A stretch of 64,000 bases of DNA, taken from Melieria omissa. Its lineage: Eukaryota; Arthropoda; Insecta; Diptera; Ulidiidae. The stretch lies in contig OZ020269.1 of NCBI GenBank assembly GCA_963971225.1, positions 38,771,264 through 38,835,263 of the forward strand, in the 5' to 3' direction. Both the position numbers and the translations under genes were made by a program. The notes beneath the pieces were generated by a model that searched no databases, was not told the DNA's origin, and saw nothing but the letters and a program-made list of their open reading frames with translations. Of this stretch, positions 22,005-33,213 are shown piece by piece; position 1 is the stretch's first letter, and every line of letters begins with the position of its first letter.

Positions 22005-24870
22005 CATGTGCCCAAAGGTTATCCCCAGAGGCAAACCCAAACCGCACTGGTGGACTGCGGAAATTGCAGCACTGCGTCGCGAATGCAGGAAGCTGTTCAA
22101 CAAAGCGAAAGCAGACAACTCATGGCCAACCTACAAGGAGGCCCTACGTCGCTATAAAAGCGCACTAAGGGACGCTAAGCGATCCTCATGGGCGTCCTAC
22201 TGCGAATGCGTCGAAAACGCATCAGAAATCAGTAGGCTTCGAAAAATTCTTGCGTCTAACCCCACCTTCACGGGTTCAATTAAGAACCCGGACGGGGACT
22301 GGACCAGTTCATGCTCCGAAACTCTGGAGCTTCTAATCGACACACATTTTCCGGGCAACTCAACCACATCCTTGAACTGTGTATCGACTGCAACACATAC
22401 GTGCCCCGACTTCAGCGATGCCGCAATCAACGACCACAGTCTGAACTGGGCTATTGACAGCCTAGAGCTGGGTAAATCGCCAGGTCCGGACGGTATCACC
22501 CCGGAGGAACTAAAGCAGGCCAGAAAGTCACTTGCCCCATGGCTCATCACCATCTACAAAGCGTGTGTTAGACTCGCCGATGTTCCACGCCAATAGAACA
22601 TGGCGAGAGTCATCTTCATCCCCAAAGGGGGAAGGAGCAGCCACGCGGTGGCAAGAGACTTTAGGCCTATCAGCCTTACCTCCTTTTTTCTCAAGGTATT
22701 TGAGAAATTGCTAGACGCATACATCCGAAGCACTGTCGATCATAACAGGATCTCAGGGCTTCAGCATGCCTATACCAAGGGCAAGTCCATAGAGACCGCC
22801 CTGCACGACCTTGTACATAGGGTCGAAAAATCACTCTCGCTCAGGGAATTCACGTTGGCGGCTTTCCTCGACATCGAAGGAGCCTTCAACAACATCCGCC
22901 TAGAGGCCATCATTACATGCTTAGTCGACCTGCAGCTTAACAGCCGACTAACTATGCTACTGAAGAACCTACTTCAAAAGAGGTCCATTACTGCAGAGCT
23001 AGGTGTTTCTAAAGTCACGAGATTCGTGACTAGAGGCACCCCCCAAGGAGGGGTACTGTCACCTCTGCTCTGGAACCTAACAGTAAACCCTCTCATAACC
23101 AAGCTGGCAGCTTCAAGCTGCCACGTTATAGCTTATGCAGACGACATCGCTCTCCTGGCCTCGGGTAAGCATGTCAACACTCTAAGCGACCTATTACAAG
23201 GAGCTCTTGATACACTATCTTCATGGGCAAAAGACTGCGGTTTGGGTGTCAATGCGGCCAAGACGGATCTCATGCTTTTCACGAAGAAGCACAGGATACC
23301 GCGGTTCAGATCACCCACGCTAAACGGCACTCCTCTCCTGCCCATTGATAGAGTTAAATATCTAGGAATAATACTAGACCGTAAGCTCACCTGGAAGGAT
23401 AACATTGCAAATCGCATCCAGAAAGCAACCACCGCCCTTTACACATGTAAAAGGGCCATCAGCAGAAATTGGGGTCTGAAACCCCGCGCCATTCATTGGC
23501 TGTACACGGCAGTAGTAAGGCCTATTCTCATGTTTGGTGTCACAGTATGGTGGACAGCCCTGAGCAAGTCCACATACGTGAGCCAACTCAGTAAAGTTCA
23601 AAGAATGGCCTCCATACTAATCACTGGGGCTATCAGAACCACACCATCTAAAGCCCTTGATACCCTGCTGCATTTGCTCCCCATCGACATCTATGGCGAG
23701 CTCGCGGCAAGTTGCATGGCTATCAGGCTCAACGCGATCCTTCCCTGGACCAGAACAGATACTGGCCACGCTTCCATCGTCAACAGGTTACCATTCCAGG
23801 CAACCGAAATTGACTATGTTATTCCAACACCACTCCCTAAAATACTTTTCAGCGCCAAAATCCCCTCGAGGGATGACTGGAGCAATCGGGAAATTCCGGA
23901 GGAGGCCGATAATTCGGCAACCTTCTACACGGACGGATCAAAGATGAACGACAAAGTTGGCAGTGGCGTTTACTGCAATCATCTGAACCTCCGAATGTCC
24001 TTCAGACTTCCAGATCACTGCAGCGTATTCCAAGCTGAACTCACGGCCATCAGTCAGGCGGCCGCCTGGCTCAAATCAAATGCGATCTCCCGCAGGGAAA
24101 TCACCATTTACACCGACAGCCAGGCGGCGATACAAGCGCTACTAAGCGAACACCCCCGTTCTAAAACAGCGCTCCACTGCCGCTCATCTCTAAACGAGAT
24201 CTCCGAGCAGTACAACGTGCACCTGTGTTGGGTGCCGGGGCACAGGGACATAGAGGGTAACTGTATAGCCGACGAGCTGGCCAGAGCAGGCACGGAGCTG
24301 CAATCCATAAACGCTACAGAAGAGGCTGGCATTCCACTCTCTACCTGCAAATTACGCCTCAGGAGCTTTTATCTTCGTAGAGCAAACACTAGATGGCTCG
24401 AAGAAGACACATGCCACACAGCAAGACAGATCTGGCCAACAATCGATCTGAGCAGATCCAGGGAATTGATCCTGCTAAACAAACCCTCAATAGGGATTGT
24501 CGTAGGAATCATAACTGGACACTGCCCCATCGGTCAACACGCCAGAAGACTAGGACTGCTGTACAATGATTTCTGCAGAAGCTGCAGGAACGAAGACTGT
24601 GAGGAAACTGTTGAGCACTTCCTCTGCGAATGTCCGGCGCTTGCAAGAACACGCCTACGTCTCTTGGGACAGCACTCCTTCAGCTGCATAGCAGATCTAG
24701 AGCAGATGCCCCCAAGCAATCTTAACAAATTCATCAGAGCCACTAGATGGCTCTCACCTCAGGGAAGTGTGTAGGCGGAGTCATCTCCCCACCATGTGGT
24801 AACACAATGGGCCACCAGGCCTAAGTGATGCCCGTGAGGCGGCCACTTAACCTACCTACCTACCTACCTA
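22005..24870 (+). mobile_element. 5'-truncated LINE with RT and RNase H (I/LOA/R1 group)
   Basis: The 11-bp duplication TCACATTCATC is perfect at 21994-22004 and 24871-24881. The 3' end is a (CCTA)n run instead of poly(A). The copy begins inside ORF2, after where the endonuclease would be. Perfect flanks and one near-intact frame suggest a recent insertion. A related LINE tail ending in CTACCTACCTATC sits at 43063-43321. Confidence 0.92.
22006..24774 (+). pseudogene. LINE ORF2 fragment: reverse transcriptase, RNase H, zinc-finger end; one nonsense codon
   Basis: One frame of 923 codons is broken only by TAG at 22594-22596 (codon 197), where VPRQ-W is expected, so TGG has become TAG. After it come FIPKGG, RT motif A FLDIEGAFNNI (Asp at codon 289), motif B GTPQGGVLSPLLWNL, motif C YADD (codons 377-380) and LGIILDRKLTW. 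RNase H follows: FYTDGSK (Asp near 643), YTDSQAA and WVPGHRDIEGNCIADELA. The C-terminal CRSCRNEDCEETVEHFLCEC is the usual Cys/His finger. RNase H after RT places it in the I/R1/LOA group, LOA-like as a guess. It would copy its RNA at a nicked target; this copy lacks the endonuclease. Confidence 0.93.
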
Positions 24871-25546
24871 TCACATTCATCACAAATTAACAAAAAAAAA
24901 GCGAGAAAATAAACAACCAAAAACTAAATCAAATTACAAGAAAATTCAGAATTTAAATACATTAAACTAAAATTTCCCCCAAATTTATAACAGATAAAAT
25001 TAATATTGCATGGAAATTGCTCATTCTATTTGGCACAAGCAATTAACAAAAGACCCAATAGCCAATATAGCTGAACAAGGTGTTGATGTAGCAAAAATAG
25101 ATTAAAAATATCTGTAAAATATTGTCCCCTTAAATATTTGCCATAAAATCCAAACAAATCTAAGGAGAAACCCCCTAATCAGGCAACACTGGGTTGTAAG
25201 GTATAATAAAAATGTAATAAATATACAAAGCGAGATATGAAAAAGAAAGACAGTGCGATTCAGCTGCAAATAAAAACAAGAAATGAAAGCAGGAAAATCG
25301 ACCAAAAATAACCGATTTGGCATCGGCCAAAAAAAGCCGATGTGGCATTGGCCAAAAAAGGCCGAAGCCGATGCCGATTCTTTATTTTTGGCCGATGCCG
25401 ATACTAGCCGATGCCGATACCAATTTTATTGGCCGATACAAGCCGATGCCGATGCCGATTAATCGGTCGGACTCTAACTAAGTCTTCATATAATTTTTTC
25501 AATATAATTTTGAAAGTTGAAAAAAATTAAGTTTTTGAAAATTATG

Positions 25547-25963
25547 TTGTGAAATTCCTCATTACGGACAGTCCTTATAACCGGATAGCCGTTATAACCA
25601 GACAAATTTGGAAGGCACAACAATTTCATTCAGTTTTCCATACAAATATAATTTTTATAACCGGACAATTAACAAATCTCACTTTTAAATATTTCAAAAT
25701 GAACATTTAAAATTAAAACAATCAACTATTACAAGATTTGTTCAACCAAAGCAGTACTCAAATTTAAACGACTTGTAATAAATGTAATAAATATTAATTA
25801 AATATTCAATTTTTTTAAATTAAAATATTAAATAAATATACGAGAAACACCTGGATACAATATAAACTAATTTTTTGTGCCCCCTACCTCATAAGCGGAC
25901 ATCTCCCATAACCGGACAAAAAACACTGCGACGGTGAGTGTCCGGTTATGAGGAATTTCACTG
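25547..25963. mobile_element. Pogo/Tigger-like MITE with GTGAAATTCCTCAT ends
   Basis: GTGAAATTCCTCATTACGGA at the left is inverted at the right as TCCGGTTATGAGGAATTTCAC followed by TG and TA. Repeated ATAACCGGACA motifs fill both ends, which is common in pogo-like elements. The left terminal base pairs have mutated, so the left TA is not visible. No coding. Confidence 0.6.
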
Positions 25964-25984
25964 TATTATAAAATATGTACATAC

Positions 25985-26956
25985 TAGGCATCGCAATCCC
26001 GGGATCCCGGGATCCCGGGATCCCGGACTTTTTCCAGTCCCGAAAATCCCGGGATTCAAATCTTTTAATCCCGGGATTTTCGGGATTGCAAAAGATGCTT
26101 CAAAGTTCAAATGAAATAAATTTAAAAGCACAAAAACCCAATTCCTTATCTGAAGGAGGAGGGAGGGGATAGAGGGCGTCTTTTGCAAAAGGCTTATAAT
26201 TATTTACTAAGCATTCAACCAGCAAGTGTTGAATCTGAAAGATGTTTTCTCTCAGCAGGGTTTATTTGCAATAAATTTCGCTCTAGATTAGAGGGCAAAA
26301 CATTTAATGCCTTAGTATTTTTAAGATCTCAGTTTTTAGTTAATCACAACGCTTAACTTTTTTATCGAAATAATCAAAGTAAAACTAAAAGTACTAACAA
26401 ATTAACTATTTTATTTTTTTTATCAAATATGCGTATATATGTACTTTATGATACATTTGATGCAAAGCAATAAGTTATGTTTAAGTGTCATTTTTGGATA
26501 AAACAAAATGTTATCAAACTGAAGTTAAATGTCAAATGAAAAAGTTTTAAGTTAAACAAAATGTTGTCAAGGATGACTATGTTTATTTATTTGATTTAAA
26601 TTTAAACTGACAATTTTGAATGTAATTGACAACTGATTGTAAATGACAACTGGATTTTGGTGATGTGCCGCGCACAACCAACCACTTCGACGACTCAACA
26701 CCGACTGCCTCCCTTTCCACCTTACAATGTGATTAAATTCAAGATAAAAAATCTTAAAACTACCCCAAATGTGATTAAACTGTGTCCATTTTTATGGTAA
26801 ATATAGTATAAACAAGTATTTATGCAATTTGGTAAAATTGTTTTATTTAAAAAATTTGTTATTTGAATCCCGGGATTAAATCCTGGGATCCCGGGATTTG
26901 ACTTTTCAATCCCGAAAATCCCGGGATCGCAAAATGGCAAAAAATTGCGATCCCTA
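25985..26956 (+). mobile_element. CCCGGG-ended hAT element, copy A
   Basis: Starts TAGGCATCGCAATCCCGGG and ends with the inverse of TAGGGATCGCAATTTTTTGC. The 8-bp duplication GTACATAC is perfect at 25977-25984 and 26957-26964. The left end has four CCCGGGAT units in a row. Length 972 bp. It keeps the last 55 codons of a hAT transposase. Copies B (44941-45903) and C (62829-63974) share the same internal structure. Confidence 0.92.
26192..26356 (+). pseudogene. hAT transposase C-terminal end in copy A
   Basis: The frame reads AYNYLLSIQPASVESERCFL then SAGFICNKFRSRLEGKTFNA and LVFLRSQF before the stop. This is the hAT dimerisation region (x-S-x-x-S-E-R-x-F ... R-S-R-L ... L-x-F-L). Everything upstream of it has been deleted from the element. 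Confidence 0.8.
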
Positions 26957-27231
26957 GTACATACGTATGTAAAATTTTGTAAACATTTATATCGATAACA
27001 TTCGTAGCTAAATATTTTAAAAGAAATATGAGATATACAGTGATTTAAATGAATTTTGCAACTTAAGAACACAAACACACTCATACTTATATTATAAAGT
27101 AAATCGCAAGGTTTGAATTCTTTACAGCAGCCTGAAGATTACAAGATTTTAATAGTACACAGAAAAGGTTTTATAAACGAAATTAGTGGTTATTCAGCAA
27201 ATAAAAAATGTAAAGTTCTGTTCAACACTTT

Positions 27232-27570
27232 TGAATAAACTCAGTAGAGCTATGTCCACGACAACGTGTTGAAATTAAACGCAGTAAATGTTTTGTGTCG
27301 GTTTTTTTTGTGTAATGTTTTATTAAATCTTGAATGTTTGTTGGTATATATATATATGTGGAAGTTAGGTATTATGGGGGTCGGGGTTCGATGATGTTAA
27401 GTCACCGGAGTTCGTACTTCGAGTGGCTGCCGGCCGCGCAAGCTCCCTTCGGGATGGCCAGGGCTGCCATCCGTACATATAAGCATATAAATGGGCAAAC
27501 ACAATACAATATTATTGACAATATCAATTTCTAAGAGTTGCGTGGCGGGTACTGTTTAGCGATCTAAACA
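27232..27570 (-). repeat. 3' LTR of the BEL/Pao element
   Basis: 339 bp, TG...CA on the plus strand (TGAATAAACTC to GATCTAAACA). Same sequence as the two halves at 30554-30672 and 35386-35605. A more distant solo LTR of this type lies at 56910-57180. Confidence 0.9.
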
Positions 27571-27727
27571 TCCTGGGGCCGGATGCACTCGTGCATTGAT
27601 GGGACCCCCCGGAGCTCCAGTAGGGTTTGGATGGCTCCGGTTGGAAGGGTCCGAACTCGGCGTCCGCGCAACTTGCTGGCTGCTGTAGCGAGGGTGGGGC
27701 TGATTCGCGTGCGGACGGGATGCGCTG

Positions 27728-29242
27728 TCAAGGCGAGGCGAGTCCGACTAAGGTCCTGCGGTCGTCGTCTACGGCTTGTTGCTGATTGGGGCTGAATGTT
27801 GCGCGGGGGTTGCGCTTCGGCTGCGGTCTGCCCAAACTGTCTAGATTAGACATGGGGCGAGGTGCTGTTTCCTTAATCGTTGTGCTAAGCGACTGCACAG
27901 GACGGTTTTTCCGTCTTTGTGGGGTGACGGAAGATGACTCATCTTGAGAACTCCGGGATTTTCTCGAACAGGATGAGCTGTTGTGTGATGGACTCCGAGG
28001 CAGAGTCGTGAAAAGTGGTGAGATGGTGTCTCTTCGCCGATTTGGGGTGCTGTCAGAAAAGAAATGGAGCATAGAATGATGCTGCTTCTGACATTGCGAA
28101 CAAGTGTGTTTACTTGTGCAATCCCGCTTCAAGTGAGTATGGGACAGGCAGTTTGTGCACAAGTTGTGGGCTCGTACTGCCTTTACTCGATCATAAACAG
28201 ATAGCATGAACTTCGAGCATAGTTTGAGCGCATGAGCCGCGCTGCAAACCGGACAGAGGAAAGTCCGTCTGCTCTCAGCTATGTTTTGAGCTCTGTTATG
28301 ATCCCGGTTGTGAGAAAACACGGACTTGGTCGGCCTCATAAGGTTTAATCTTTCCACGACCTCATATCTGCTGGTCAAGAAAGTGTTCATTTGCTCCCAG
28401 ATTGGAAGATTCTTCCGGGAACTAAGGGACTGTTCCCACAGGGATAAAGTCTCTTCCGGGAGTTTTGTTGAACAAATATAGACCACGATCGGGTCCCAAC
28501 CCTATGTCGAGACGTCTTGAGAAGATAAGACGGACAGAGAATTGTTTATTGCATTTTGAAGGCTTTGCAGCGCTTCACTGTCTTCATCAGCTACTTGAGG
28601 GAGGCTCAAGAGCGTGTTGACCTGTTTATCAACCAGAATGCGCCGATTTTCGAATCGGGACTTCAGCGCACTCCATGCCAATTCGAAATTAGAGTCGCTC
28701 AATGGATACTGCCTAACGATGGCGCCAGCCTTTCCGGTTGTTTTATATCGGAGGTGATATAACTTTTGGGCAGAGGTGAGTTTCGGGTGGTTAATATAAA
28801 CCGCCGAAAACATGTCGTGGAAGGACGGCCACTCTCCATACCCGCCGGAGAAAATTTCGGTGTCGCAAGGAGGGACATTCAGACAAATAGCATTACTTGC
28901 CGGCTCTGTTGCAGAAGGGAAGGGGATTTCTGCTGGATGAGTGGTTTCAGCGAGAGGAGGTTGCTAAGCGTCAATGAGGTCCGAAATCTGGGCCATGGTT
29001 TCATATACTCGTTCTCGGCACAGTTCCATTTTGGAGCGAGCGATCAATTTGAAAGTTTTAGGCAGGTCGTCATCAGGAGTGATGCCTACTTGCGAAAAAG
29101 CTGCCTTTAGATCCGCATAGTAGCCATTGAGATCGGCTAAATACGCTTTGAGGATTGCGGGCGTTAACTCTTCGATAGGGGCAGAAGAGAATTTCGAACA
29201 AAAGTGGACCAAATTGTCCGCTTCGAAATTAAAAATGCTCAT
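27728..29242 (-). pseudogene. BEL/Pao Gag with nonsense codons
   Basis: A single minus-strand frame from ATG at 29242 runs to 27728 with two internal TAG codons (near 28963 and 28501), each at a place where CAG (Gln) fits. Domain order: an N-terminal alpha-helical part (SIFNFEADNLVHFCSKF), the core SGGYGEWPSFHDMF and HLRYKTTGKAGAIVRQYPLS typical of BEL/Pao Gag (DUF1759 type), then Cys/His knuckles CPVCSAAHALKLCSKF and CTNCLSHTHLKRDC, and a basic Ser-rich tail. After 27728 only about 150 bp separate it from the LTR, so pol has been deleted. Confidence 0.88.
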
Positions 29243-29334
29243 GGAGGGAATATGAGACTTTTCGAATGATTTTTAAATTGGCATGTCGAAATACAGAATA
29301 ATTTAATAGTGAGTAAAAAAATAAATCGATGGTT

Positions 29335-29690
29335 GGATTAAGCAAATCTCTTTCCGCCGAGCCATTTCTTCAAGTTTGGGAACCAGAAATAGTCACTTGG
29401 GGCTAGATCCGGTGAATAGGCGGGATGAGGGAGCAATTCGTAGCCCAGTTCATGGATTTTTGCCATGGAAACTGCCCATGAGCACACGAAATTCACTTTT
29501 TTCCATTTTCTTCTCAGTCAACGCGGTAGTCTGATATTAACGGCTGTCAAAAACAAACTAAATGTCGCAGCTTGTTCAATTTTTGACAAGAGTCAACTGA
29601 CAGATGACTGTTGACGCGAGCAGTGTTGCCATTTCAATTAAGAGGCGGGAAATTCAAAAAGTCACGGACTTATTGACCCGCCCCCGTATT
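29335..29690 (-). mobile_element. Mariner deletion derivative
   Basis: On the minus strand, a GGGTCAATAAGTCCGTGAC end near 29690 is followed by an untranslated part and the start MEKSEFRVLMGSF (ATG at 29505). That runs almost directly into HELGYELLPHPAYSPDLAPS and FWFPNLKKWLGGKRF. Mariner transposases start MEKSEFRVL and have LL-x-HPPYSPDLAPSDYF near the third catalytic Asp, so about 200 residues have been removed. The left terminal repeat is not visible. Confidence 0.75.
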
Positions 29691-29696
29691 TTGAGT

Positions 29697-30240
29697 AATA
29701 CATGAGTATGCGTCGAGCAGGTCTTTGGCATTTTAAAAAATAAATTTCGAATCTTAAGTTACATTGATGTAAAAAACAAGAAACTAGTTAAGCATATGAT
29801 AATTTCTTGTGTGAATCTTGATAATATAATAACAAGTTCCGAAGGTCCTGGAGAACTGAATTATGAGTATACTGAAAGTCAAACCAATTCCAGAAATGAA
29901 ACTGTTAACCCTGCTGTTAGGTTAAGCCCATTTGGTCCAATTTTTGGCTTGTTTCCTTTGTAACTTTTGACTAACTATTTAACTATTAACTATTTTTTAC
30001 ATCAGTTATGTTGAGTAAAGAATGAATGAACCAAAATAAATACAAAAAATTTGAATAAATTGTTGTTTTGTACGAAAATTGCAGTATGGACCAAATGGTC
30101 CCTTTTCTAACCTAACAGCAGGGTTAACAGCGAAATTCATGTCAATGCATCGTCGATAATAATGATGCGCAGTTTGCGATGCCGATGCGATCGATTGCTT
30201 ATTGGATGCGTTCACGAACACGATGCATTGTAACACTGTT
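29697..30240 (+). pseudogene. PIF/Harbinger-like nuclease, C-terminal part, split by a MITE
   Basis: The frame at 29712-29908 reads VEQVFGILKNKFRILSYIDV then KHMIISCVNLDNIITSSEGP. VEQ-x-FG-x-LK-x-RF and the spaced hydrophobic end are typical of the HARBI1-type DDE nuclease. A 215-bp TTAA MITE at 29909-30123 interrupts it; without it the frame would pass on into 30128 (NETVN-SEIHVNASS). The rest of the gene is not found. Confidence 0.6.
29909..30123. mobile_element. TTAA-flanked MITE with CCCTGCTGTTAGGTTA ends (piggyBac-type)
   Basis: A 16-bp perfect TIR, CCCTGCTGTTAGGTTA, lies between TTAA at 29905-29908 and TTAA at 30124-30127. Length 215 bp. Near the right end GGACCAAATGGTCC forms a palindrome, and CCCATTTGGTCC stands inside the left end. 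Confidence 0.88.
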
Positions 30241-30537
30241 GCATTTTTTGTTTACGAACATGATGCTTTGTACTATTGCAAAGCAACTGACGTTTAAGAA
30301 GACAGCCTATTTGTGCGTTTAAAATTGTTAGTACTTTTCGTTTGCGCGTTTGGGACTGTGTGTTATTGTAATTTTTGTTTTCTTATGATTGTATTTTTTT
30401 ATTGTTTTTCACTGTGCGATTTATTGTTGTTTTGTTTATGCACTTGCACTGATTGTTTTCACTAGTTTGCGTTTGCTGTCACTTTTTCCACACAATGTCT
30501 TCACTTTTTATTGTTTAATTTGGTGCCAATGTAGTAT

Positions 30538-30553
30538 CCGGCTCGAAGGACCA
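30538..30553 (-). promoter_or_regulatory. Primer binding site of the BEL/Pao element
   Basis: On the minus strand TGGTCCTTCGAGCCGG directly follows the 5' LTR. Its TGG start and position fit a tRNA primer site. I did not match it to a given tRNA. Confidence 0.6.
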
Positions 30554-30672
30554 TGAATAAACTCAGTAGAGCTATGTCCACGCAAACGTGTTGAAATTAA
30601 ACGCAGTAAATGTTTTGTGTCGGTTTTTTTTGTGTAATGTTTTATTAAATCTTGAATGTTTGTTGGTATATA
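30554..30672 (-). repeat. 5' LTR of the BEL/Pao element, first part
   Basis: Same as 27232-27350 apart from two bases. It stops at TA, where the foldback at 30673 begins. Confidence 0.88.
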
Positions 30673-30988
30673 CAGTTGCGGTTAAAATAATAGTAGTACG
30701 CGTACAACGAAAAGAAAATTAAGAAAAAATAATCTGCTTTTCTTTACAAATATTTACTTTGTATTTTTTAACAAGTTATATGTGTTAACAATGCAATCAT
30801 AAAAGAAAACTTAAGAATTAAACTCAGTTTGGTTTGATTTAAATTAAATGCGCCAAAAGCTCCAAAATATGGGCGGTCAAAAAAATAGTAGTTTGCTTTA
30901 CTTTCATAAAAATGAAGAAAAAATTGTGTTTCATTTTAAAAGATTTAGTGGTTAAATAGTAATAACGTAATTTTTCTTCAAATTAATG

Positions 30989-31369
30989 TTTTGTTGCGTG
31001 ACTGTTGTTCGCTATTACTGCAGCACAGAGCCGATGCATTGAATTAACCAAATTTTCATATCTTTCTCTAGGGGCGTGGCCTACTGCTTCTCAAAGTTGA
31101 TTATTACATAAAGGATTATTGTGAGCAACTGCTCTCTTCACGTCACACCACAAATTTTTAATTGTATTGAAGTCTGGTGATTGTGCGAGCCATTCCATAA
31201 CCCTAATCCTGCTCTTGCAAAGCCCCTTTCGTGCGACCTTGCTTGTATGCTTTAGGTTATAATCCTGTTGAAAGACCCAAAGCATTGGCGTTTTTTCACG
31301 GACATACGGTAGCACGATTTCCTGCAAGATTCGTACACATACACATCGATCCATCGTTTTCTTGATCAA
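30989..31369 (-). pseudogene. Tc1-like transposase C-terminal part, left arm of the foldback
   Basis: Minus-strand frame from 31369: MDRCVCVRILQEIVLPYVRE, then WVFQQDYNLKHTSKVARKGL, and MEWLAQSPDFNTIKNLWCDV. FQQD...H, W-x-AQSPD and IKNLW match Tc1 transposases, with DLNPIEN changed to DFNTIKN. A TGA near 31089 breaks the frame; after it REAVGHAPRERYENLVNSMH and HATKH complete the usual C-terminus. The same tail, with the same TGA, occurs in the right arm. Confidence 0.87.
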
Positions 31370-32544
31370 ATAAATAGCGCCACCTCCATAAAACGTAGGA
31401 CATGCATTTATTTATTCAGCATGTCTTGCTCATGTTGCTCACAATAATCCTTTAAATAATAACACAGAATAAACAGTATACAGAAGGCGCATCTGAAATA
31501 ATTTTGCGATTTCATTTAAGACGCGGGCGGGAAGCAACAAAGGTGAGGAAAATGTAAAGGGAACCGAGAGAGTAAGCGCGAATTGATGTATTGTACGCGC
31601 ATAGATTCTATGGTTTTGGGCTTTATTCTCATTTCGACAACAACACGCAATGTTGTTGCTTTCCGCAGCAAGCCAGCTTGGCTTTCAATAGGTAGTTGCA
31701 GCACCAGAACTGATTACACTTTTTTTCTTTGATAACACAGTACAACAATTTTGCGGTTTTCAAAAAACCCGCGGAGTTTCTCAACTGTTCCTTATATTTT
31801 CGGAGTCGCTGAACACGAATATGTAATTCTTTTTTTTGGGTCACCTCTAGTTTGGGTTTTACGGGGTCTTGAAGTTACGAGCTCCACCCCGATTAAAAAA
31901 ATTAATTTAAATGATTGAAATTATCCTGGTCTAACAATATTGGTATCAAAAGAAAGATAATTATGTCTCCAACTCAAATAAAATAATTTTGTTGTAATTA
32001 TCCTGGCGAAAGGATATAAAAATGTCCTTTTAAGAATGTATGCTTAAGTATCCTGGAAGTTTTTCTAAAAAAAAATTGAAAAAAATATATTATAAAACCC
32101 TTACCATGCACCAACACATTGTGAAATTTCATGTTAATCAGTCCATTGGTTCAGCTGAAAAAAATTGTTGAAGTTTATTTCAACTCAAAAACTTAAATTA
32201 TTCCAAAATTTTTCACAGTGCAAACAATTTCAGCTCTTCACAAAACCCGCCCAGTTTCTGAACTGCTCCTTATAATTCCGGAGCCGCTGATTACGAATAT
32301 GTAATTTGTTTTTTTGGGTCACCTCTAGTTTGGTTTTTACAAGGCCTTGAAGTTGCCAGCAACACCCACCTTGAAAACGAATTTAAATGGTTGAACTCAT
32401 CTTAGTCCAACAATATTGTTTATCGTATTTTGATTAAAACTTTCATCTTATATGTAGATATCTCAATTTGTACAAATAACATATTTTATGTTTATGTAGA
32501 TCTGTAGGTGTTTAAATTTGTCCAAATATACGCGCTTTACTTAA

Positions 32545-32780
32545 CACGCATCCGTCGTTTGTGTCAATTTGACACAATTTCCGAATTCAAACTGTCATTG
32601 CGCCTTTATTTTTTCACGAAATCGAATGAGATTTTGGCTCACTGGCAAAACACAAACAAAAATAAACTTCCCCTCCCTTTTCCTTTTTAACTACTACTTT
32701 GCATTGATATTTTTTGATGTTTGTTTTTGATGATTTGACAAACGACTCTTTCGTAACTTTTTGTTAACGACGGATGCGTG
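32545..32780. mobile_element. TTAA-flanked MITE with CACGCATCCGTCGTT ends
   Basis: A 15-bp perfect TIR, CACGCATCCGTCGTT, lies between TTAA at 32541-32544 and TTAA at 32781-32784. Length 236 bp, no coding. It sits in the left arm of the foldback and has no partner in the right arm. Confidence 0.85.
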
Positions 32781-32842
32781 TTAAAGAGTATTTGAGAGCA
32801 AACTAAGCCAGAAGGAGAGAAGAGCATGGCTGTGTTTCAAAG

Positions 32843-33154
32843 ATGGTAAAGAGAATTTCTTGGGCAACCACAAATTATGAAGAATTAGTAAAACGAATGA
32901 TTTCAGCATTCGCAGATATGAACGTGCTCATGTCGTTGAATATTCACATGTTCCATAATCATATCGGGTTTTTTTCTTCAAATATGGGAGAATTATCAGA
33001 TCAACATGGCAAGAAATTCCATCAGGAAATGCTTCAAATGGAAACTAGATATAAGGGAAAGAGTTTACATGCCATGGTTGCAGAATACTGCTGGAGTGTG
33101 AAGCAAGATGACTTGAAAGATGAATACAGCCGTTGTGTCAAAAGGACGAAATAA
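32843..33154 (+). CDS. Repeat-associated ORF with an FHQ...DYCW-type signature
   Basis: 103 codons. The centre reads LNIHMFHNHIGFFSSNMGEL, SDQHGKKFHQEMLQMETRYK and MVAEYCWSVKQDD. From memory, proteins with K/N-x-H-x-x-H-x-x-x-F, S-D-x-x-G-x-x-FHQ, E-x-RY-x-G and DYCW are common in arthropod genomes as repeat-associated proteins of unknown role. I take this as the C-terminal part of such a protein, carried in the foldback. A shortened, decayed inverted copy lies at 33200-33440. No upstream part of the gene is visible. Confidence 0.45.
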   Translation: MVKRISWATTNYEELVKRMISAFADMNVLMSLNIHMFHNHIGFFSSNMGELSDQHGKKFHQEMLQMETRYKGKSLHAMVAEYCWSVKQDDLKDEYSRCVKRTK

Positions 33155-33184
33155 TTAAACTACTTTCTTGCTTTCCACACAACG

Positions 33185-33213
33185 GTCCTATCCTATCCTA
33201 TCCTATCCTATCC
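33185..33213. repeat. (TCCTA)n at the centre of the foldback
   Basis: About six TCCTA units between the two arms of the foldback. Confidence 0.85.

Larger units (their letters stand above)
21816..25476. mobile_element. hAT-like element with CCGATTAATCGGCATCGGC units, split by a LINE
   Basis: Inverted AATCGGCATCGGCC blocks lie near 21835 and the matching CCGATGCCGATTAATCGG near 25445-25465; the right edge is GGTCGGACTCTA. The right end carries many CCGATGCC units. The same right end is seen at 8508-8674. The left edge and the duplication could not be fixed. Between the two parts a LINE is inserted at 22005-24870 with its own duplication. No transposase remains. Confidence 0.55.

Noticed and set aside
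33185..33213. CRISPR-like or regulatory repeat array
   Set aside because: Simple pentanucleotide run without spacers, in a eukaryotic context.
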